Source: Chlamydomonas sphaeroides | Taxonomy: Eukaryota > Chlorophyta > Chlorophyceae > Chlamydomonadales > Chlamydomonadaceae | Direction: 5' to 3' | Length of the DNA stretch: 11,453 nucleotides | Assembly (NCBI GenBank): GCA_001662425.1 | Contig: BDDC01002644.1 | Span: 1-11,453 of the forward strand | Part shown: positions 1 to 7,245 of the stretch, piece after piece | How the letters are laid out: every line of letters starts with the position of its first letter | How positions within the stretch are numbered: position 1 is the stretch's first letter | Notes under the pieces: model-generated | Told to the model about the DNA's origin: nothing | Databases searched by the model: none | The model's input: the letters and a program-made list of their open reading frames with translations, nothing else | Made by a program: the position numbers and the translations under genes

Positions 1-70
1 AAGGGGTGGACCAGGCAGGCGCTGCAAGGCACGTGAAGGGGTGGACCAGGCAGGCGCTGCAAGGCACGCG
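1..70. repeat. 35-bp tandem duplication
   Basis: Bases 1-35 and 36-70 are two head-to-tail copies of a 35-bp unit that differ at one base (T at 34, C at 69). The array may continue beyond the left edge. On the minus strand it lies downstream of the hydrolase exon at 125-155, so it is most likely inside an intron or at an exon start. Each copy contains CTTGCAG on the minus strand, a good 3' splice-acceptor motif, so the duplication creates two equivalent candidate acceptors. Confidence 0.9.
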
Positions 71-124
71 CATGGCAGCGCCGAGGCTCCGCCCCCGGGC
101 GCCCAGGGGCGGCCCGGCACGTAC

Positions 125-1592
125 CCGGGTGCATGTTCCTAGCCCAGGCCAGCACCTGGCGCAGGGAGGGGGCGGGCGGGAAGGCGGAAGGGAGGCAGGG
201 AGCGAGGGATGGAAGGGGGCAGTGGGGGCAGGCAGTGAGGGTGCGGCAGCAGGGCCCCAGCCGCCTGCCGCCGAGCTTGCGCCCATCGTACGCCGGGCCG
301 CGCTCCCGTGGTGCGTGTGCCGTACATCCGTACGTACCTGTACGGCATCGTCCACGTAGTCGTCGAAGCGCCACACGTACCCCCGCAGCCCCTCGCGGCA
401 GTCCGACAGCCCGTGGCCCTGCTGGTCGTACGACACCACCGCCACGCCTGCGGGCACGTACAGGTGTGTTAAGAAGTAGGTAGCATATACTCAGCACGAC
501 CCGCGCGTCATGCCCTGGGTTGGTGTGTGTTTGTGCGAGAGGGCGGAGGGGAAGGGCACGTGCGGGAGGGGGGGAGGACTGAGGAGGAGCGGGCTGCGGG
601 TTGGAACCATGACTACTACGACTACCGCAACATGACAATGACGACTTCACCAGCAACGCTGCGCCCCTGTGCTCCACCACCACCACCGCAGCCAGCAACG
701 AGCCCCCCGGCGCCGCCGCCCCGCCCCCGCGCCTCACCCAGCGCCGCCAGCCGTGCCGCCAGCGCCCCGTAGGGCTCGCCGTGCATGGTCATGCCGTGCA
801 GCGCAAGCAGCAGGCCGCGCACGCGGGTGCCTGGGGGCGGGAGGGGGGAGGGGGAAGGGGGAGGGGGCTGAGGCACGCGAGGGAGCCAATGGGGTCAACG
901 GGGGATGCAGCGCAGGGAGGCAGGGGCCGGGGGCTGGGTGCGCGCCCCGGGCAGGTCCCCTCGCTGGCGGGGTGCTGCCCACGCTGGCTCCGGCGGCCGC
1001 ACCCTTCTTGGGCGCCCAGTGGCGGAGGAAGAGCTTGAGGCCCTGGCCGTTGGGCAGCACGGCGGTGGTGGTGGCGCCCGAGGTGTCCTGGGGGCGGAGC
1101 GGGAGGGGCGGGGGAGGAGGGTGGGTGGGAGCGGGGCGAGAGGCTGAGGCGGGGGCGGCGGGGCAGGCATGAGCATGCCCTCGTGTGTCTTTGAGCGCCC
1201 TGTGACGGGGTTCCTCGCGCGGATGCCCTTGCCTGGATGCGCCATACCCCCCCTTGCCGTTCTAGGCTGTGTCGCACATGCCTCGCCTGGTACTTGGAGC
1301 GGCGGGAGTCCATTTCGGCGCGGTGCTGTGCAAGCCGGGCCGCTCGGGCAGACGAGGAGTAGGCCGAGTACGCAAGCGCACCGACCGCCAGGGCCGCCCC
1401 GGTGCCTAGTAGAACGTGACTGGGAACGGTGCGCAGCTTCTTCTCGAGGGGCGTGAGCAGCGCGCCGAGCTTCGGGAGCCGCGGAAGGTGTCGCAGCACC
1501 GATGCGCCCATTGCCGCTGCCGACTGTGCCGCGGTGGACAGCGCTGCGTTTATTGAGGCAGGCAGCTCTGGAAGGTGTAGAGATAGGGTCAT
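125..1592 (-). CDS. Membrane-anchored alpha/beta hydrolase (monoacylglycerol lipase/S33-like), 5' part
   Basis: This is the N-terminal part of a serine hydrolase of the Hydrolase_4/monoglyceride-lipase type, which probably acts on an acylglycerol or another ester; the substrate cannot be told. The exons read are 1592-1287 (or to 1278), 1087-1003, 830-738, 447-338 and 155-125, with intron phases 0, 1, 1, 0 and 1 that all join in frame, giving about 208 residues. Residues 1-102 are specific to this protein and hold one hydrophobic segment, VLLGTGAALAVGALAYSAY (about 60-78), likely a membrane anchor. The hydrolase core then starts: LKLFLRHWAPKKGT, the oxyanion-loop motif LALHGMTMHG, and VSYDQQGHGLSD, the family's D-x-x-G-H-G-x-S element. 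The last exon (VLAWARNMHPG) is where the family has the helix before the GHSMGG nucleophile elbow, which must lie beyond base 1. The catalytic Ser, Asp and His are therefore not visible. The start is the first ATG of the long open exon. Exon 1 has two possible donors: CAG|GCGAGG at 1286 or CAT|GTGCGA at 1277, both phase 0. The family assignment is firm; the exact enzyme is not known. Confidence 0.85.
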
Positions 1593-1899
1593 GATAACGG
1601 GATACCGGATAGTCGCAAAGTTTGAGCTTCGGCTCGGCGCTTCGCCTGGCGCGTGGGGGTTAACTTTTCACAAGTATGTTCCGCTTAATGTGCTTAGTGA
1701 CCATGTAATTCCTGCAAGCTCGGGACCGATACCAACCGTCGCCGGATCCCGCATTCCGTGCAGAGCTGCTTGCGAGTCGCAGTTTGCAAACCGCGAGCAA
1801 GAGAATACGCTATGTTTTGGGGCCCAGAAGGCGACAAAAATGTACGGCAGGTGGGAAGCTGCTCATGAAACGTCTCAGCAGGGGAGTCTCCCCTGCGTC
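1593..1899 (-). promoter_or_regulatory. Promoter and 5' UTR region of the hydrolase gene
   Basis: These roughly 300 bases separate the poly(A) signal of the ACLA gene from the hydrolase start codon and should hold the hydrolase promoter and leader. They are clearly less GC-rich than the coding and intron DNA on either side. I see no convincing TATA box on the minus strand and no reading frame that looks like a gene. The assignment rests on position only. Confidence 0.45.
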
Positions 1900-1904
1900 T
1901 TACA
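1900..1904 (-). terminator. TGTAA poly(A) signal of the ACLA gene
   Basis: TTACA on the plus strand reads TGTAA on the minus strand, the usual polyadenylation signal of Chlamydomonas nuclear genes. It lies about 520 bases past the ACLA stop codon. Cleavage would be expected some 10-20 bases further on, near 1880-1890. Confidence 0.65.
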
Positions 1905-2422
1905 ACGGCCTACAATTATGCGAGGGCTTTGTTCATGGCCTCCCGCCTCACGCCAGCCTTCGCCAACACGCCTTTCTGCCTCCTGGCATCCCGCCACGCG
2001 CCAGCTCCTGTCAAGGCTCCTCCGGCCACGTGCCAATGTGACGGTGGACCCCCTCGCTCCAACGCAGCCGTCCGCGAGCCAAGATGCCTGCCGCGCCTCC
2101 GCACCTCGCCATGCAGCGCCCAGTGCCCGCCCGCCTCCCTCCAGCCTGCCCTGGCCCTCGGCAGCCACCGGCAGCCACAGCCCTCAGGCAAATATATGCT
2201 CGTGTGCGCTGCCCAGCCGCCTAGCCGCACCCCAGCCCAGCCTCTGCCCGCCACGCAGCCACGAGACCCCTTGGAGGCCCGCCCAGGCCCCTGCGAGCCC
2301 ACGGCCCACCCCATGTACCGGCCCCCCTCCCCTCCCCTCCCCTCCCCTTCCTCCCCTTCTCCCCTCTCTCTCTCAACTACCCTCCCCTTTTCCTTCCCCG
2401 CCCGCCCTGCCTGCCCTCCCCC
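1905..2422 (-). other. 3' UTR of the ACLA gene
   Basis: This stretch runs from the ACLA stop codon to the TGTAA signal. Reading frames cross it on both strands, but none has a recognisable domain, and the one plus-strand frame is low-complexity Pro/Ser/Ala, as expected from random GC-rich DNA. The half nearest the stop codon holds a long purine-rich tract on the transcript strand, listed separately. A short AT-rich patch lies near 2190-2200. Confidence 0.6.
2322..2400 (-). repeat. G-rich/purine tract just after the ACLA stop codon
   Basis: On the plus strand this is a nearly pure C/T tract. On the ACLA transcript it becomes GGGGA repeats followed by GA repeats, starting some 20 bases after the stop codon. 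Bases 2322-2349 contain at least four runs of four or more G separated by single A residues on the transcript, which fits the simple pattern for an RNA G-quadruplex. Confidence 0.75.
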
Positions 2423-5400
2423 TCACGCGGCGACCGCCTTGACGTACTCGATGGCCTCCGCGCAGATGCCCGTCATGCTGCTCTCCGGGCCGTACACCGC
2501 CACCGGCACCCCTATCTGCGCCGACAGGCCCCGCATCAGCTCCAGACCCTTCTGGTAGTTGGGGCCGCCGCGTCGCACGAAGATGCGCACCTTGGCGGCC
2601 TGGGGGAGGGGGAGCAAGGTGGGGGAACATATTGGCAAGAGGGTGTGTCGCCGTGTGAATAGCATACCACAGGGCGCAATTGCACGAACGCCGCCGAAGG
2701 CGAGCGTCAGGCGGGGGAGGGGGTCAGAGGAGCATGGAGGGAGGGAGAGAGAGGGAGAGAGCAGCGCTGCGTCGCTGCCTTGGCGGGCGCTGTGTCTCAG
2801 GCGGGGTCGGCTGCCGTGTGTCCAGCCCACGGGCGGTAGCTGCTTGTGAACGGTGCGCCCCGCCTCTTCCCGCACCCCATGGGCAGGGGCAGGCGCTGCA
2901 GGGGCCGTGCGTCGCGGGCGCCCTTTCCCTTCCCCTTCCCCTTCCCCCTCCCTTTCCCTTCCCCCCCATCCCACCTGAAGCGCCGCCGCCTTCTCCTTGA
3001 GCGCCGTAATGATGCCGGTGAAGGTGGCGGCCACGTCCGTGAAGTTGGCGATGCCGCCGCCGATGAGCAGCGCGCGGGGCCGGCCGTCGCCCGCGTGCGC
3101 GGTGGCGGCCTCCAGCACGGTGCGGGCGTAGGCGTAGGTCTCGTTGGTGTTGGGCGCGCCGCTGTACTCGCCGTAGTTGCTGCCAAGGGGGCGGCGGGGG
3201 AGAACGGGAACACGCCCAGGATCAGTGCCCCTCCACACCAGGTACCCCTCACATACCGGCCGGGCGGCTCGCGAGCCGCGCCCTGCAGCCGCACCAACCT
3301 CCCGCCCGGGAGCCCGGCACTGCACGCCGCCCCATGCCCACAGCACCCTGCCCCGCGCTTCCCCCCCTTCCCCCACTCGGCCCCCTCACCCCAGCTCCTC
3401 CGCGTATCCCAGGTCCCCGATGGTGTCTGTGTAGATGACGGAGGCGCCCCCGCCCGCCACCATGAGCCACACGTGGCCGTGCGGGTTGAGCACCTGGGGG
3501 GCGCGTGGGGAGGGGAGGGGAGCGGATAAGGTGGGAGGAGGGGAGGAGGGGAGGCGTGCAGGCTACCCACAGTGGCCATCCTGCACCAGCCTCGCATGGC
3601 AGACCCCGCGGCTGCCGTACAGCCACACAGCAATCGCACCGCACGCAGGCCTCGCCGGCCCCCCCCCGCTGCCACGCTCCTCCCCTGCCACTACGCCCCT
3701 TTTCCCCGCCCCGCACCCCACCGTGAACTTGAGGCTGGCTCCCGTGGCCTCGTCCAGTGCCGCCACGGAGCTCTCCGCGGGGCTCAGCAGGCGGCCAAAG
3801 GGCAGCGGGAACTCCAGCTCGGAGCCGGGGGGCAGGCCCACGTTCCACTTGGAGCCGGAGCGGAACCTGGCGGGGGAGCGGGGGGAGCGGGGGTAGAGGG
3901 GGGCGGTGGTGAAGGCAGGGAGAGGCGGATGGGGGCGAAGTGGGATGTGGGACGGCCCAGGTCGGCAAGACACCCTGGCTCCTCATTGGGAATGGGCCCA
4001 CCACCCGATCCTCCAATTCCAACCTGCCCCTTCCTCCCTCCCTAGGGCCATGGGAGAGGCCGAGCCCCATGGGCGACACGAACCCTGGCGATTTTCCCCC
4101 ACGTTTCCCCAGCCCCTCCCTCCCCTTGACCCACTTGGCGGTGTCGTCCAGCTCCACGCGCATGTCCAGGGGGAAGGGCTGCCCCGAGGCGTCCAGCGTC
4201 CTGCAGCGGTGGGGGGCGGGGGCGGGGGCGGGGGCAGGGGGAGGGGGAAAAGGTTAGGCCGCGGACCTGGCCGTCATGCCGCTGGCACCGACACGCCGTG
4301 GACGCTGCCACGCCATGCCCCCCCGCATGTCGCCATGCGTCACCCACGTGGCGTACGGCAGCCGCTGTAGGCAAGCACCCGCTCGCGCATACCCGCACAC
4401 GCTTCCTGTGCCCCCATCCTCCCTTCCCCCCTGCCCCCCGCCTCCCCCCTTCCCCACCATGGGTTCATCTCCAGCAGCGTCATGTCCAGGTCGTGGAACA
4501 CCGCAAAAGAGGCGGTGATGAAGCGCGCCAGAGAGGGACGCACCTGGCGGGGCGGCGCGGGGCGGGGTGCCCGGGTCAGGGGGCAGGGAGAGGGGCGGCA
4601 TGGGCGGCTTGGCGGCCGAACGCGGAGCAAGCGCCCGGCGCTAGCGCTAGGGGGCGGGGGTGCACGTGCGGCCGCGCAGGGACCCAGGCCCCTCGCCCCC
4701 CCTCCCCCTCCCCCCTTCCCCATCCCCCTCGCCACACTCTCCTCCCACCCCCTCCCCCCTCCCCCGCGCCCACCTCGAGCGGCATGCCCGCCACCAGCGG
4801 CGCCACCTGGCCCGGAGCCAGCTGCCCGGGCGGCGACACGTCCAGGTAGTCCAGCGCCACCGTCTGCAGCTTGTCCCAGTTCTGTTGGGCAGGGCGGGGT
4901 GGGGGGAGGAGGGTAGGTCGCAGGGCGAGGCGCTACCCCGCAGCCCTGCCCCCCACAGCCTACCCCGTGGCCCGCTGCCTGGGCGCCCTCGCAGGGCGTG
5001 CCCTTGCCTCCAGGCCGCGGCATCCCTCTTCCCCTCCCGCGCCCTTCACTCCCAATCCTTTTCAGTAGACTTGCAGATGGTACACTGCTTCGTTGACCCC
5101 TCGCCCTTCCCCCTGCCCTGCACCCTCCCCCACGTGCCCCCTCCCCCACGTGGCCCCGCCCCAGCTCGCACCTACCTTCTCACCGTACACACCGCCCTCT
5201 CCCTCCCCCTCCCCCGCCCCTTCCTCTCCTTCCCCCGCCCGCCCGCCTCCCTTCCTCCCCTTTCCCCCCTCCCCTGTCCCTTCCTCCCCTAGCCCCACGG
5301 CCCGGCCGCACCTCCTCGATGTGCACGCCGCCCGCCTCGCTGAAGCCCAGCTCCCAGCCGGTGCGGGTGGAGGTGATGGACAGGTAGAACTCCTCCGAGT

Positions 5401-6145
5401 GCGGCACAAAGGGCTCAATCACGAACGTGGTGATGGGCCCGGTGCAGCCGTTGACCGTCACGCTGCGGTTCAGGCGGGCGGTCGCAAAGTCCACCGCCTA
5501 CGGGATTGGGGAAAGCAGCGCAGGGCGCAGCATGAGGGGCCGGGGCATTGCCCGACAGGGCGACAGGGGCCACGGCGGCCGGTAGTGACCAGGGGGCGTT
5601 AGAGCGGTGAGCGGACGGCTGGGCGCCCTCATCCCAGAGGGCCGTAGCAGGCGCCCGCCCGGGCACCGGACCCCGCCCGTGGCCGAGACACCCCCACGCG
5701 CACGCGCACGCGCCTGCGCCCAGTCCAGGTTGAGGCCGACCAGGTCGTTCTTGCCGCGCTGCCCGAACAGCATGTCGGGCTTGACCACCAGCTTGGTGGA
5801 GGCCAGCCAGGGGTTTTCATTGAGCAGGTCCGAGGGGCTCGTGGCAGCGGTGAACTGGACCACCTGCAGGTGCGGGGCGGGGCCGCGGGGGTAAAAGGAG
5901 GTTGGGCGTGCCAAGCCACACGTGCGGTTCGAGCCCTAGGTGCGCCCGCCTGCTTGTGCGTTGGGTTTTGAATATGATGTGCTGTGGGCTCGAGGCCCGT
6001 GGGCCGCGCTGCGGCGGAGAAGGGCGGGATCGCATGCGCTTGGCTCGCCCCATACCTGAATTGGCAGGTCCAAGCCAGCCAGGCGCTTGATATGGTGCTT
6101 GAGGAGTCGCTTAGCGTCCGCCTCACGAATCTTCTTGCGAGCCAT
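2423..6145 (-). CDS. ACLA1: ATP-citrate lyase subunit A (ACLA), complete, ten exons
   Basis: Subunit A of the two-subunit plant/algal ATP-citrate lyase. With ACLB it converts citrate, CoA and ATP to acetyl-CoA, oxaloacetate, ADP and phosphate, supplying cytosolic acetyl-CoA. The coding exons are 6145-6056, 5863-5714, 5497-5312, 4881-4774, 4543-4458, 4200-4135, 3866-3722, 3493-3390, 3179-2975 and 2599-2423. They total 1317 bases (438 residues; the plant protein is about 423) and every phase matches. Residues 1 to about 230 form the ATP-grasp, succinyl-CoA synthetase beta-like part: MARKKIRE start, KPDMLFGQRGK (58-68), GPITTFVIEPFVPH (100-113) and LEMNP (202-206), the usual metal-binding element. 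Residues from about 235 form the citrate-binding part: FPLPFGR, AGGGAS (290-295), SGAPN (318-322), IGGGIANFTDVAATF (351-365) and FVRRGGPNYQ (387-396). No targeting peptide is seen, which fits the cytosol. The exon 2 donor must be GC (CAG|GCGCGT) to keep frame. Exon 6 ends at AA|GTGGGT, so one Lys codon is split across the intron. The phosphorylated catalytic His and the lyase domain belong to ACLB, which is not in this window. Confidence 0.97.
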
Positions 6146-6613
6146 GGTGCAAGCGACTCGGTTGAAGCGGCAAGTTGGTCGCGCGACGCACCTACGAGTG
6201 TAAGCACTGAACAACGCGCACGACACGCAACAAGATAGTGCAGTGTAGGTACCTCGCGCGTGGCAGTGTTCTGGGTGTCTTGGAACAGCCCTCGCGGTCG
6301 ACTCAGGACGCAGCGCCTTTCCTTGGATGTTGAGCAGCGTATGATTCTCCTCAAGAGCGTTACTGGCAGCTCCTTGCATACGCAGTGCTAGCTGACCCAA
6401 GGGACGGTCGTTCGCCAACACGTAACTGCCACCACTACCCGAAGTTCCCAGCGGCTGCCCTGTCCGCCTGCCGAGCCATGCAACCAACGCCAACGCGACG
6501 GAGCTCCGGCCCTCCTCCCCCAACCCCTTTGCCGGATGCGTGCTTCGGGGCCTTGCCGCGACCACCCGCCCACTCCTTCCCCGCAATCACGTGCCACGCC
6601 ATGTACGTTGCTC
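6146..6613 (-). promoter_or_regulatory. Promoter and 5' UTR region of ACLA
   Basis: About 470 bases lie between the poly(A) signal of the upstream gene and the ACLA start codon. They must contain the ACLA promoter and leader. I see no clear TATA box and no in-frame upstream extension with ACLA similarity; the MARKKIRE start matches the family's conserved N-terminus, which supports the chosen ATG. No other gene is recognisable here. Confidence 0.5.
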
Positions 6614-6618
6614 TTACA
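6614..6618 (-). terminator. TGTAA poly(A) signal of the MGCGASK-protein gene
   Basis: TTACA on the plus strand is TGTAA on the minus strand. It is the only copy I found between the last coding exon of the MGCGASK-protein gene and the ACLA start, and it lies about 630 bases past the proposed stop codon, so it is the likely 3' end signal. Confidence 0.6.
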
Positions 6619-7245
6619 ACGCCAACCAGTATCCCGCCGCCCCCGCCCCGCCCTCGCGTGGCGGGCGCCCTGCTATGTGCCACTTCAGCGCAGTGAGCCC
6701 CACTGCGCCGCACTCCGCCGCCGCATCTCCCTGCCGCCGCCCACTCCAACCGCTGCTGATGCGCCATCAGCACGCACCTCCAGCCCAGTCCGGCATGACA
6801 CGCCTTTATGCTCGCATGGCCTCTCCCTGGTTCCATCGCTTTTACTCCGGCGCCAAGACCCCGCGTACCGTTGCTAGCTGCCGGCAAGCTCCGATGCACG
6901 CCCTCGACAGCCCCGCAGGAGCTCGCGAGCCGCTAGCTGGCGCCACACGTCACGCGCCAGCGCCGGGGCAGGACCCCGTGTGGGTCCTGCCATACCGTCT
7001 GCCTCCGTACCCCATATGCAGTCACAAGTACCGAGCACGCCCCCGCCCCCCAGGGCCGTACGCTTGCGCAGCGTGGCCGGCGCCTCGCACCGTCGTTCAC
7101 ACGTCACAAGAGTTTCCTCCGTCAGCGGGTCGCCCTAGGGCAAAGCCGCGCCAGCCCTCGCGGGCGCCGGCAGCCGCTGCTGGCACGGTCAGGTTCACGC
7201 AGGCATCCCGCCTCACCCCCATCAGGCGCCGTACTCCGGAGCGCC
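6619..7245 (-). other. Probable 3' UTR of the MGCGASK-protein gene
   Basis: These bases follow the proposed stop codon. No conserved reading frame is recognisable. The stretch contains one striking perfect hairpin (6967-6991, listed separately). If the last intron of the gene is not spliced as proposed, the upper part (7125-7245) would instead be coding in an extended but unremarkable reading frame. Confidence 0.5.
6967..6991. other. Perfect 10-bp hairpin with 5-base loop
   Basis: GGCAGGACCC (6967-6976) and GGGTCCTGCC (6982-6991) are exact reverse complements around the loop CGTGT. The stem is GC-rich and has no mismatch. It lies in the middle of the probable 3' UTR, so the transcript should fold here. 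Confidence 0.85.

Noticed and set aside
320..345. Inverted repeat CCGTAC/GTACGG around the hydrolase exon-4 donor
   Set aside because: The stem is only 6 bp and is made from the GTACGTAC donor itself; it is too short to claim as a structure.
1429..2442. Plus-strand open frame of 337 codons across the hydrolase leader and ACLA 3' UTR
   Set aside because: It runs over several unrelated regions, becomes Pro/Ser low complexity over the C/T tract, and shows no domain. It is a chance open frame in GC-rich DNA.
4340..5149. Minus-strand open frame of 269 codons
   Set aside because: Only its stretch starting VRPSLARFIT is real, as ACLA exon 5 (4458-4543). The rest is intron read-through in Gly/Arg low complexity.
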